From contig CAVWRJ010000011.1 of the NCBI GenBank assembly GCA_963757335.1, positions 235,179-299,178 of the forward strand: DNA of 64,000 nt, in the 5' to 3' direction. Under the pieces are notes generated by a model. The model made no database searches, was not told the origin of the DNA, and saw only the letters and a program-made list of their open reading frames with translations. This document shows positions 9,226 through 17,317 of the stretch, one piece after another. The translations under genes were made by a program, and so were the position numbers. Origin of the DNA: DASQPA01 sp963757335. Lineage in GTDB: Bacteria; Acidobacteriota; Thermoanaerobaculia; Multivoradales; UBA5704. Position 1 is the first letter of the stretch; every line of letters begins with the position of its first letter.

Positions 9226-10296
9226 ATGGCGTCGACGGCGAACCCGAAGGCCGCAGCGAAACCGGCGGAGGAACCGGTCGTCCACATCCTCTGGATCAAC
9301 GCGGGCCTCTCCTGTGATGGCGATTCGGTCGCCCTGACGGCGGCGACCCAGCCGAGCATCGAGGAGATCGCCATGGGGGCGCTCCCCGGGCTCCCCAAGG
9401 TCGCGGTGCACTGGCCTCTGATCGACTTCGAATGCGGTCCGGTGGGCGGGGCCGACAACTTCATCGAGTGGTTCCACAAGGCGGACCGGGGCGAGCTCGA
9501 ACCGTTCGTGCTCGTAATCGAGGGGTCGATCCCCAACGAGTCGATCAAGAAGGAAGGCTACTGGTCGGGCTTCGGCAACAACCCGGCGACCGGCCAGCCG
9601 ATGACGACCTCCGAGTGGCTCGACCGCCTGGCGCCCAAGGCTTTAGTCGTCCTCGCGGTCGGCACCTGCGCGACTTACGGCGGCATCCATGCCATGGCCG
9701 GCAACCCGACCGGCGCCATGGGGGTCCCCGACTACCTGGGCTGGAACTGGAAGTCGAAGGCCGGCATCCCCATCGTCTGCGTCCCCGGCTGCCCGATCCA
9801 GCCCGACAACCTTTCAGAGACCATCCTCTACCTCCTCTACCAGGCGACCGGCCAGGCGCCGATGATCCCGCTCGACGAGTGCCTGCGCCCCACCTGGCTC
9901 TTCGGCCGTACGGTGCACGAGGGGTGCGACCGCGCCGGCTACTACGAGCAGGGCGACTTCGCTCACGAGTACGGCTCGCCCAAATGCATCGTCAAGCTCG
10001 GCTGCTGGGGGCCGGTCGTCAAGTGCAACGTACCCAAGCGCGGCTGGATCAACGGTGTCGGCGGTTGCCCGAACGTCGGCGGGATCTGTATCGGCTGCAC
10101 GATGCCGGGCTTTCCCGACAAGTTCATGCCGTTCATGGACGAGCCGCCGGGAGCCACGATATCGACCAAGGCCTCCGGGCTCTACGGCGGGGTCATCCGG
10201 GCGCTCCGGGGGATCACCGCGAAGACCCTCGACAAGGAGCCCAAGTGGCGCCACCGCGGCAAGGACCTGACGACGGGATACGACAAGATCTGGTGA
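9226..10296 (+). CDS. hhyS: [NiFe] hydrogenase small subunit, group 1h (high-affinity)
   Basis: This subunit carries the Fe-S clusters that take electrons from H2 oxidation. The 356-aa protein lacks a Tat signal. The proximal cluster region reads GLSCDGDS (Cys30, Asp33) instead of CxxC, matching the 3-Cys/1-Asp proximal cluster known for the actinobacterial-type enzymes. Further ligand segments are GTCATYGG, VPGCPIQPDN, KLGCWGPVVKCNVP and CPNVGGICIGCTMPGFPD. Group 1h enzymes scavenge atmospheric H2 during persistence. The partners and accessory genes that follow fit this group. Confidence 0.95.
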   Translation: MASTANPKAAAKPAEEPVVHILWINAGLSCDGDSVALTAATQPSIEEIAMGALPGLPKVAVHWPLIDFECGPVGGADNFIEWFHKADRGELEPFVLVIEGSIPNESIKKEGYWSGFGNNPATGQPMTTSEWLDRLAPKALVVLAVGTCATYGGIHAMAGNPTGAMGVPDYLGWNWKSKAGIPIVCVPGCPIQPDNLSETILYLLYQATGQAPMIPLDECLRPTWLFGRTVHEGCDRAGYYEQGDFAHEYGSPKCIVKLGCWGPVVKCNVPKRGWINGVGGCPNVGGICIGCTMPGFPDKFMPFMDEPPGATISTKASGLYGGVIRALRGITAKTLDKEPKWRHRGKDLTTGYDKIW

Positions 10297-10313
10297 ACCG
10301 GAAGGAGCAGGCC

Positions 10314-10532
10314 ATGAAAAAGGATCCACGCGACAGCGTCACCAAAGAGGAGCCGGGCGATCCCAAGAACGTCGGCCGGAGCGGACAGCGGGCAGGCCAG
10401 GACGTCCTCACCAAGGACGGCAAGGAGCCGGGGCGCTACGAGGTCGAGGAGAAGGGGTCGACCGGCCGCCCCGCCGGCAAATCGACGCTCCGGGACGTGA
10501 CCGGCGTCGATCCCAAGAAAACCAAGACTTAA
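10314..10532 (+). CDS. Small charged protein between hydrogenase subunits
   Basis: A 72-aa ORF with an excellent ribosome-binding site (GAAGGAG, 7 bases before ATG) sits between the structural genes. It is very rich in Lys, Asp, Glu and Gly, has no hydrophobic segment, and is probably disordered (MKKDPRDSVTKEEPGDPKN at the start). I recognise no family. Its place suggests a role in assembly or expression of the two subunits; that is inference. Confidence 0.65.
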   Translation: MKKDPRDSVTKEEPGDPKNVGRSGQRAGQDVLTKDGKEPGRYEVEEKGSTGRPAGKSTLRDVTGVDPKKTKT

Positions 10533-10554
10533 ACCTACGAAAGGGGAGCCGGCG

Positions 10555-12357
10555 ATGGCGACCACGGTCGAGACAGCGAGAGCGCAAACCGGAACGAAGT
10601 CCAACCTGGTCGAGATGCACTGGGACCCGATCACCCGCATCGTCGGCAGCCTCGGTATTTATACCAAGATCGATTTCGACCAGAAGCGGGTCGCCGAGTG
10701 CCACAGCACCTCCTCGATCTTCCGCGGCTACAGCATCTTCATGAAGGGCAAGGATCCGCGGGACGCGCACTTCATCACCAGCCGGATCTGCGGCATCTGC
10801 GGCGACAACCACTGCACCTGCTCGGTCTACGCCCAGAACATGGCCTACGGGGTGAAACCGCCGCATATCGCCGAGTGGATGATCAACCTGGGCGAGGCCG
10901 CCGAGTACATGTTCGACCACAACATCTTCCAGGAGAACTTAGTCGGGGTCGACTTCTGCGAGAAGATGGTCCGCGAGACGAACCCCGGGGTATGGGACAA
11001 GGCCGAGCACACCGAGGCCCCGCACGCTTCCGCCCACGGCTACCGGACGATCGGCGACATCATGAAGTCGCTCAATCCGTTCGAGGGCGAGTTCTACCGC
11101 GAGGCGCTGCAGATGAGCCGGATGACGCGGGAGATGTTCTGCCTCATGGAAGGCCGGCACGTCCACCCGTCGACCCTCTATCCCGGTGGGGTCGGCACGG
11201 TAGCGACGATCCAGGTCTTCACCGACTACCTCTCCCGCCTCATGCGCTATGTCGAGTTCATGAAGCGGGTCGTGCCGATGCACGACGACCTCTTCGACTT
11301 TTTCTACGAGGCGCTCCCGGGCTACGAGGCGGTGGGGCGGCGGCGCATCCTCCTCGGCTGCTGGGGGAGCTTCCAGGACCCCGAGGTCTGCAACTTCGAG
11401 TACAAGGACATGACGGACTGGGGCAGGAAGATGTTCGTCACCCCCGGCATCGTCGTCGACGGCAAGCTCGTGACGACCGACCTCGTGAAGATCAATCTCG
11501 GCATCCGCATCCTCCTCGGCAGCTCCTACTACGAGGACTGGCAGGGACAGGAGATCTTCGTCAAGAACGACCCGCTGGGCAATCCGGTGGACGAGCGCCA
11601 TCCGTGGAACCAGCACACCCTCCCCAAGCCGCAGAAGCGCGATTTCAATGGTAACTACAGCTGGGTGATGTCGCCGCGCTGGTATGACGGCAAAGATCAT
11701 CTCGCGCTCGACACCGGCGGCGGCCCGCTGGCGCGCCTCTGGGCCACGGCGCTCGCCGGCCTGGTCGACATCGGCTACGTCAAGGCGACCGGTTCGAGCG
11801 TCGTCTTCAACCTGCCGAAGACGGCGACCAAGGGACCGGTCACCTTCGAGTGGAAGGTGCCGCAGTGGAGCAACACGATCGAGCGCAACCGCGCGCGCAC
11901 CTACTTCCAGGCCTACGCCGCCGCCGCGGCTCTCCACTTCATGGACCAGGCGCTCAAAGAGGTGCGGGCGGGCCACACCAAGACCTGGGAGACCTTCAAG
12001 GTGCCCAAGGACGGGATCGGCTGCGGCTTCACCGAAGCGGTGCGCGGGGTGCTGTCGCACCACATGGTGATAAGGGACGGCAAGATCGCCAACTACCACC
12101 CCTACCCGCCGACCCCCTGGAACGCCAACCCGCGGGACGTCTACGGGACGCCGGGGCCCTACGAGGATGCCGTCCAGGGGCTGCCGATCTTCGAGGAGAA
12201 CCGAGGCGACAAGTTCAAGGGCATCGACGTCATGCGGACGGTGCGGAGCTTCGACCCCTGCCTCCCCTGCGGGGTGCACATGACCCTCCCCAATGGCAGG
12301 GTCGTCGAGCACCGGCATTCGCCGGCCTCGCTCAACCTGCTGGAACCGGGTAAGTAG
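10555..12357 (+). CDS. hhyL: [NiFe] hydrogenase large subunit, group 1h
   Basis: This subunit holds the NiFe(CN)2CO site. The 600-aa protein has the L1 motif RICGICGDNHCTCS (Cys79, Cys82) and the L2 motif DPCLPCGVH ending at His575. A 25-residue tail follows His575, which by family rule is cut off by the dedicated protease after metal insertion; the protease is encoded at 15830-16360. The frame is intact. A ribosome-binding site (AAAGGGGAG) precedes the ATG. Confidence 0.96.
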   Translation: MATTVETARAQTGTKSNLVEMHWDPITRIVGSLGIYTKIDFDQKRVAECHSTSSIFRGYSIFMKGKDPRDAHFITSRICGICGDNHCTCSVYAQNMAYGVKPPHIAEWMINLGEAAEYMFDHNIFQENLVGVDFCEKMVRETNPGVWDKAEHTEAPHASAHGYRTIGDIMKSLNPFEGEFYREALQMSRMTREMFCLMEGRHVHPSTLYPGGVGTVATIQVFTDYLSRLMRYVEFMKRVVPMHDDLFDFFYEALPGYEAVGRRRILLGCWGSFQDPEVCNFEYKDMTDWGRKMFVTPGIVVDGKLVTTDLVKINLGIRILLGSSYYEDWQGQEIFVKNDPLGNPVDERHPWNQHTLPKPQKRDFNGNYSWVMSPRWYDGKDHLALDTGGGPLARLWATALAGLVDIGYVKATGSSVVFNLPKTATKGPVTFEWKVPQWSNTIERNRARTYFQAYAAAAALHFMDQALKEVRAGHTKTWETFKVPKDGIGCGFTEAVRGVLSHHMVIRDGKIANYHPYPPTPWNANPRDVYGTPGPYEDAVQGLPIFEENRGDKFKGIDVMRTVRSFDPCLPCGVHMTLPNGRVVEHRHSPASLNLLEPGK

Positions 12358-12360
12358 AGG

Positions 12361-12939
12361 ATGGCGCCAGAAAAAGGCAGGGAGAACGAATTACGGGCGG
12401 CGGGCGACCGCATCGAGGTCCTGATGGGGGAGCTCGCCGCCGCCAGCCCGGCCGTTCAGGCCAGGTCCGAGGAGCTGGTCCGGCTGCTCATGCAGCTCTA
12501 CGGGGCCGGCCTCGACCGCATCCTCTCGATCGTCGACGAGACGGGGGGTGCGGCGGGCGGGCCGGTCTTCGCCCGCCTGGCGGCCGACGATCTGGTCTCG
12601 ACCCTCCTCGTGCTCCACGACCTCCACCCGCTCGACCTGCCGTTCCGGGTCGAGCGGGCGTTGGACCACGTCCGTCCCTACCTCGAATCGCATGGCGGCA
12701 ACGTCAAGCTCTTGGGCGTCGAGGACGGCGTGGTGCGGCTGCGCTTGGAAGGGAGCTGCAAGAGCTGTCCGTCCTCGACGATCACGATGAAGCTCGCGGT
12801 CGAAAAGGCGATCGAGGAGGCCGCCCCGGAGATCACCCGGATCGAAGTCGAAGGGGTGGAGGCCGCTCCTCCCGAGCTGGTGCAGATAGGGAGAGACTGC
12901 GAGTTCGGCAAGGAGAGCGTACCGAGGGGGACCGCGTGA
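12361..12939 (+). CDS. NifU C-terminal-domain protein of the group 1h hydrogenase locus
   Basis: The 192-aa protein has a helical N-terminal part (about 1-90) and a NifU-like domain (about 95-165) with the Fe-S ligand pair CKSCPSS in LEGSCKSCPSSTITMKLAVE. NifU domains assemble or carry Fe-S clusters, so a role in maturing or connecting the hydrogenase Fe-S chain is likely. It starts 3 bases after the large-subunit stop. Confidence 0.88.
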   Translation: MAPEKGRENELRAAGDRIEVLMGELAAASPAVQARSEELVRLLMQLYGAGLDRILSIVDETGGAAGGPVFARLAADDLVSTLLVLHDLHPLDLPFRVERALDHVRPYLESHGGNVKLLGVEDGVVRLRLEGSCKSCPSSTITMKLAVEKAIEEAAPEITRIEVEGVEAAPPELVQIGRDCEFGKESVPRGTA

Positions 12940-13653
12940 CCGGGTAATCCCGGAAGCGACAACGATCCCGCCGCGGTCATCGGCAAGCTGAAAGGCCTGC
13001 TCCAATCCCGCCCCCGTCCAGCGCGCCTTGCCGCGACGGAAGAGGAACGCTGCGAGCTCTGCGGCGTGCCCATCCCGCCCGAGCACCGTCACCTGGTCAA
13101 CCTGGAGACCCGGAGCCTGCTCTGCGCCTGCCGGCCCTGCGGCCTGCTCTTCACCCACTCCGGAGCGGCGGGCGGCAAGTTCAAGGCGGTGCCCGAGCGC
13201 TACCTCCTGGCCCGCGGGCTCGTGCTCAGCGAGGCGCAGTGGGAGAACCTGCAGATCCCGGTCAACATCGCCTTCTTCTTTTACAACAGCACCCTCAAGG
13301 CCACCGCGGCCTTCTACCCCAGCCCGGCCGGCGCCACCGAGTCGCTCCTGCCGCTCGCCACCTGGGAGGAGCTGGCACGGACGAACCCCATTCTCTCCGG
13401 GCTCGAACCGGACGTCGAGGCGCTCCTCGTCAAGCGCTCCAAAGGGGACGAGGGTAGCTTTGAATGCCGCTTTGAGTGTTATGTCGTGCCGATCGACGCC
13501 TGTTACGAGCTGGTGGGCCGCATCCGCAAGCGCTGGAAGGGGTTCGAAGGGGGCGAAGAGGCTTGGAATGAGATCGACGCCTTCTTCGCCGGGGTGCGGG
13601 AGAAGAGCGGCCTGGCAGCCGGAGCAGCCGGGGCGGATCGATGGCCGATCTGA
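12936..13653 (+). CDS. DUF5947 family hydrogenase-associated protein (start region frameshifted)
   Basis: The main frame gives a protein with two Cys pairs (CELC and CACRPC) that look like a zinc or Fe-S site, then VNIAFFFYNST and AFYPSPAGATESLL, matching DUF5947, a family found beside group 1h hydrogenases. The first usable in-frame start (GTG 13066) would cut off the first Cys pair. A GTG at 12936 overlaps the NifU stop as GTGA, the same junction used elsewhere in this operon, but reads GTG ACC GGG TAA. Removing the T at 12945 joins it to the main frame (MTGNPGSDNDPAAVIGKLKG). I infer a one-base insertion, real or a sequencing error. Confidence 0.75.
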
Positions 13654-14291
13654 GCTTCGAGATCGTCGGCGCCCGCGCCGAACCCTACGCGGCGGTGCCG
13701 ACCCTCGTCTTCGCCCTGCGGATGACAGAGACGACGGGTCAGGCGATCCACGCCATTGCTCTGCGCTGCCAGATCCAGATCGAGCCCAACCGGCGCTCCC
13801 ATTCGAGTGCAGAACAGGCGAAGCTGCTCGAAATGTTCGGCAAGCCCGGGCGCTGGGCCGACACGGTAAAGCCGTTCCTCTGGACTCACGCCTCGCTCAT
13901 GGTCACCGGCTTTGAGGGCGCCAAGACGGTCGACCTCCCGATGACCTGCACCTACGACTTCGAGGTCGCCGCCGCCAAATACTTCGAGGCCCTGGACGAC
14001 GGCGAGATCCCGCTCCTCGTGCTTTTCAGCGGCACGATCTTCACTGCCTCAAGCGGAGCCGGTTTCATGGTCGAGCGGGTGCCCTGGGAAAAGGAGGCGA
14101 CCTTCCGGCTCCCGGTCCGCCTGTGGCGGGAGGTCATGGACCGCTACTTCCCCGGCAGCGCCTGGATTCGGGTGCAACGGGAGAGCCTCGATGCCCTCCA
14201 GCGCTTCAAGGCCGAGCATGCGCTCCCGACCTGGGACGACGCGCTGGCGGCGCTCCTCGCCAACGTCCCCACCCTGGAGGTGCCGTCGTGA
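13641..14291 (+). CDS. DUF6084 family hydrogenase-associated protein
   Basis: The 216-aa protein begins MADLSFEIVGARAEPYAAVPTLVF and contains IHAIALRCQIQIEPNRR and ERVPWEKEATFRLPVRLWRE, the layout of DUF6084 from group 1h hydrogenase operons. The function is unknown; a beta-rich accessory fold is likely. It overlaps the preceding gene by 13 bases and the next by a GTGA junction. Confidence 0.8.
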   Translation: MADLSFEIVGARAEPYAAVPTLVFALRMTETTGQAIHAIALRCQIQIEPNRRSHSSAEQAKLLEMFGKPGRWADTVKPFLWTHASLMVTGFEGAKTVDLPMTCTYDFEVAAAKYFEALDDGEIPLLVLFSGTIFTASSGAGFMVERVPWEKEATFRLPVRLWREVMDRYFPGSAWIRVQRESLDALQRFKAEHALPTWDDALAALLANVPTLEVPS

Positions 14292-15721
14292 GCTTCGAGC
14301 TGGCGCAGAAGGTGGCCGACGCCGTCCTCTACGAGGGCTACGTGCTCTACCCCTACCGCGCCTCTTCCGGGAAGAACCAGGTGCGCTTCCAGTTCGGGGT
14401 CGTCGCCCCGGAGGAGTACTGCCGGGGCGAGGGAAGGGGCTCCGAGTCGCACGAGATGCAGACGGAGTGTTTGGTCGAACCACGCTCCGACCCGAACGCC
14501 AACCCCAGAATCGATCTCAAGGTCCGCTGCCTTCAGCTCCAGGCCCGCACCCTGGAGGAGGCGGCCGGCACCGACCCCGAAACCTTCCGGTCGGTGGAGT
14601 TCATGGATAGTGGCGCCGGGGACGGCGAGCTCCTCGTCGCCTGGGACGAAGGGGTCGAAAGCGAGTTGGAGATCGCGGACATCGACCTCCTGAAACTGGC
14701 GAGCGACGGGGAGCGCCGGATCGATTTCGCGCTCCCCGAGGGCTGTGACGTAGAAGAGATCCGCTCGGCGGGCGAGCTCCACGGCCGGCTCACCCGGACC
14801 CGCTGGCCGATCGCGGCGGTCGTCCTCCTCTCGGCCGAGAAAGTGGAACCGGAGGGGCTGCTCCGCCTCCGGGTCCGCATCGAGAACCGGACGCCCTGGC
14901 CGGAGGGCACCCCGCCCGGGAGGGAAGAGGCGCTCCGGCGCTCGCTCCTCTCCGCCCATACCCTCCTCGCGGTGCGGGACGGCAGCTTCGTCTCGCTCCT
15001 CGATCCGCCGCCCGAAGCGGCGCAGGCGGCGGCCGGCTGCGCCAACCTCCGCACCTGGCCCGTCCTCATCGGCCCGGAAGAGAGCCGTGACCTCGTCCTG
15101 TCCTCCCCCATCATCCTTTACGACCATCCGGCGATCGCCCCGGAGAGCCAGGGCGACCTCTGCGACGCGACCGAGATCGACGAGATCCTGACCCTAAGGA
15201 TCATGACCCTGACCGACGAGGAGAAGCGCGAGGCCCGCGGCACCGACCCCCGGGCGCGCCGGATCGTCGAGCGCGCCGACAGCATCCCGGACGAGATCTT
15301 CGAACGGCTGCACGGGGCCGTGCGCTCGCTCCGCTCCGTTCCGGAGGCATCGGAGGCATTGGCCGTCCCGGAGCCGAGGGAGCTGTCGAGCTGGGAGACG
15401 TTCCTGAACCCGCCGGGCGAGACCCCGCCCGAGGAGGCCTCGATCGCCGTCGCCGGAATCGAAGTTGGCAAGGGCACCCGCGTGCGGCTCCGGCCGTCCC
15501 GGCGGGCCGACTCGATGGACTTCTTCCTCGCCGGCCGGGAGGCGCGGGTCGAGGGGGTCTACAGCGACGTCGAGAACGAGTCCTACATCGCGGTGACGCT
15601 CGCCGACGACCCGACCGCCGATCTCGGTGCCGCGACGGGGCGGTTCTTCTATTTCTATCCCGACGAGATCGAGCCCCTGCCGGAGCTGGTCCGAGAGGAA
15701 GCTCAAGAGAGGAGAGGATGA
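14288..15721 (+). CDS. Conserved 477-aa hydrogenase-operon protein of unknown function
   Basis: The GTG at 14288 overlaps the previous stop (GTGA) and opens a frame beginning VSFELAQKVADAVLYEGYVL. The protein is acidic and without membrane segments. Segments such as YPYRASSGKNQVRFQFGVV, SAHTLLAVRDGSFVSLLDPP and FFYFYPDEIEPLPE are typical of a large hypothetical protein that I recall in group 1h clusters. The C-terminal part (about 385-465) may be a separate beta domain. No catalytic motif can be named. Confidence 0.8.
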   Translation: MSFELAQKVADAVLYEGYVLYPYRASSGKNQVRFQFGVVAPEEYCRGEGRGSESHEMQTECLVEPRSDPNANPRIDLKVRCLQLQARTLEEAAGTDPETFRSVEFMDSGAGDGELLVAWDEGVESELEIADIDLLKLASDGERRIDFALPEGCDVEEIRSAGELHGRLTRTRWPIAAVVLLSAEKVEPEGLLRLRVRIENRTPWPEGTPPGREEALRRSLLSAHTLLAVRDGSFVSLLDPPPEAAQAAAGCANLRTWPVLIGPEESRDLVLSSPIILYDHPAIAPESQGDLCDATEIDEILTLRIMTLTDEEKREARGTDPRARRIVERADSIPDEIFERLHGAVRSLRSVPEASEALAVPEPRELSSWETFLNPPGETPPEEASIAVAGIEVGKGTRVRLRPSRRADSMDFFLAGREARVEGVYSDVENESYIAVTLADDPTADLGAATGRFFYFYPDEIEPLPELVREEAQERRG

Positions 15722-15722
15722 C

Positions 15723-15827
15723 ATGTTGCGCCGTATCGTATTGGGCGCTTTGGCGATCTGCGTTGCGCTCGTGGTGTTCGCGTCCGTGCCGGACCTCCAG
15801 CGCTACTTGAAAATGCGTTCGATGTAG
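15723..15827 (+). CDS. DUF6893 family single-pass membrane miniprotein
   Basis: The 34-aa protein reads MLRRIVLGALAICVALVVFA, then ends PDLQRYLKMRSM: one membrane helix and a short basic tail, the DUF6893 layout. A ribosome-binding site (GGAGAGG) lies just upstream. It sits between the 477-aa gene and the protease, and a similar miniprotein lies after the protease. A membrane anchor for the hydrogenase is a reasonable guess. Confidence 0.72.
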   Translation: MLRRIVLGALAICVALVVFASVPDLQRYLKMRSM

Positions 15828-15829
15828 GG

Positions 15830-16360
15830 ATGAGCATTCTCGTAGCGGGCATCGGCAACATCTTCCTCGGCGACGACGGCTGGGGAGTCGAGGTCGTGCG
15901 CCGCCTCGCCTCCCGGCCGCTGCCAAAAGGGGTGCGGGTGGCCGACTTCGGGATCCGCGGTGTCCACCTGGCCTTCGAGTTGCTCGAGCACCCGGACGAG
16001 ACGACGGTCTTGGTCGACCTCACGCCCCGCGGCGGGGAGCCGGGCACGGTCTACCTGATCGAGCCCGACCTCGAAGCGCTCGCCGGCCATGCGACTGGCC
16101 CGGCGGACGCCCACGGGATGACGCCCGACGCGGTCTTCGCGCTCCTCCGCTCGATGGGCGGGACTCCCGGCCGGGTCTGGATCGTCGGCTGCGAGCCGCT
16201 CACGACCGAGGAGGAGATGGGCCTCTCCCCACCGGTCGAGGGGGCAGTCGACGAAGCGGTGACGCTGATCCTGGACCTGATCGAGAGAGAGGAGCAGGAG
16301 ACAGCCGGCCACACGGCCGGCACTTTGCAAGGCACTTTGCGACGAGAGGAAAGCGCATGA
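15830..16360 (+). CDS. Hydrogenase maturation protease (HyaD/HupD family)
   Basis: This nickel-dependent endopeptidase family removes the C-terminal tail of the large subunit once Ni is in place. The 176-aa protein has the signature GIGNIFLGDDGWGVEVV (Asp15/Asp16 as Ni ligand), VDLTPRGGEPG around residue 63 and DAHGMTPD with the ligand His. It starts 3 bases after the first miniprotein and ends in an ATGA overlap with an alternative start of the second. Confidence 0.93.
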   Translation: MSILVAGIGNIFLGDDGWGVEVVRRLASRPLPKGVRVADFGIRGVHLAFELLEHPDETTVLVDLTPRGGEPGTVYLIEPDLEALAGHATGPADAHGMTPDAVFALLRSMGGTPGRVWIVGCEPLTTEEEMGLSPPVEGAVDEAVTLILDLIEREEQETAGHTAGTLQGTLRREESA

Positions 16361-16374
16361 AAGAGAGGTGCGGA

Positions 16375-16485
16375 ATGAACACCTGGACCTGGGTTGTGCT
16401 CGGAGTCGTCGTGGTCGCGTTCGGGGCGCTCGCCATCTCGAGCGGACCGGACCTCGCCCGCTACATGAAGATCAAGAAGATGTGA
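16375..16485 (+). CDS. Second DUF6893-like single-pass membrane miniprotein
   Basis: The 36-aa protein reads MNTWTWVVLGVVVVAFGALA, then ends GPDLARYMKIKKM, the same layout as the miniprotein at 15723-15827 (membrane helix followed by PDL.RY.K.). An in-frame ATG at 16357 would add six residues and overlap the protease stop; the ATG at 16375 has AGAGG upstream and is preferred. Its stop overlaps the YceI gene start as GTGA. Confidence 0.68.
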   Translation: MNTWTWVVLGVVVVAFGALAISSGPDLARYMKIKKM

Positions 16486-17009
16486 GCCTGCCCCGAGCCG
16501 TGGCAAGCACCTGCGCCGTCTACGTCTACCGGGAGGGTGCCCTCTCCGGCCTGGGGCACGACCTGAAGCTCCTCGTCACCGACTTTACTCTGGAGATCGG
16601 CGAGGACCTGGCGGTCCGGGCGAGCGCCCGGACCGGATCCTTACGGGTGGCCGGGGTGCTCCGCGGCGGGGACCCTGATGCGGTCGACGAGCGCGAGCCT
16701 GGGGCGCGCGACCGGAAGGAGATCGAGCGGAACATCGTCCGCGACGTCCTCGAAGCGAACCGCTTTCCCGTCGCGAGCTTCCACTCGACGAAAGTCGAGG
16801 CGTCGGGAGAGGGGTACCGGATCTCCGGACAGCTCGAGCTCCATGGCGTCGTTCGGGATCTGTCGTTCGCGGTTGAGCGCCAGGGGAGCCGGGCCGTCGT
16901 CCGCTTCCCGTTGCAGCAGCCCGACTTCCGGATCAAGCCCTACCGCGCGCTTCTGGGTGCGCTCAAGGTCAAGCCGGAGATCGTAGTTGAGGTGATTACC
17001 GCAGTCTGA
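16482..17009 (+). CDS. YceI family protein
   Basis: The 175-aa product starts at GTG (VSLPRAVASTCAVYVYREGA) and contains GLGHDLKLLVTDFTLEI, NRFPVASFHSTKVEASGEGYRISGQ broken into typical YceI strands, and LELHGVVRDLSFAVE. YceI proteins are lipocalin-like beta-barrels that bind isoprenoids such as quinones. No signal peptide is seen, so it may be cytoplasmic. In this operon, delivery of quinone to the hydrogenase is an attractive but unproven role. Confidence 0.82.
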   Translation: MSLPRAVASTCAVYVYREGALSGLGHDLKLLVTDFTLEIGEDLAVRASARTGSLRVAGVLRGGDPDAVDEREPGARDRKEIERNIVRDVLEANRFPVASFHSTKVEASGEGYRISGQLELHGVVRDLSFAVERQGSRAVVRFPLQQPDFRIKPYRALLGALKVKPEIVVEVITAV

Positions 17010-17020
17010 AGGAGATCCGC

Positions 17021-17317
17021 ATGTGCCTGGCGATTCCTGGAAGAGTGGTCGAATTCATGCCGGAGAGCTCCGGCGCGCTGGCGCTGGTCGAGGTGTCGGG
17101 GGTCAAGCGCCAGGTCAACGTCGACCTGCTGCGCGAAGAGGGGCTCTCCGCCGGCGACTGGGTGCTGATCCATGTCGGCTTCGCCATGAGCAAGATCAGC
17201 TCCGACGCGGCGGAGGAGCAGATGCGCATGCTGCAGATGCTCGGCGAGGACCTGGAGGCCATGGACGAGCTCGTGGGCTACCAGTTCGGCCAACCTGAAG
17301 GAGACCCGGCCTCATGA
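17021..17317 (+). CDS. hypC: Hydrogenase assembly chaperone HypC
   Basis: HypC, with HypD, builds the Fe(CN)2CO group and passes it to the large subunit. The 98-aa protein begins MCLAIPGRVVEF with the essential Cys2, and continues SGVKRQVNVDLL and GDWVLIHVGFAMSKI. A ribosome-binding site (AAGGAG) precedes the ATG. The stop overlaps the hypD start (ATGA). Confidence 0.95.
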   Translation: MCLAIPGRVVEFMPESSGALALVEVSGVKRQVNVDLLREEGLSAGDWVLIHVGFAMSKISSDAAEEQMRMLQMLGEDLEAMDELVGYQFGQPEGDPAS

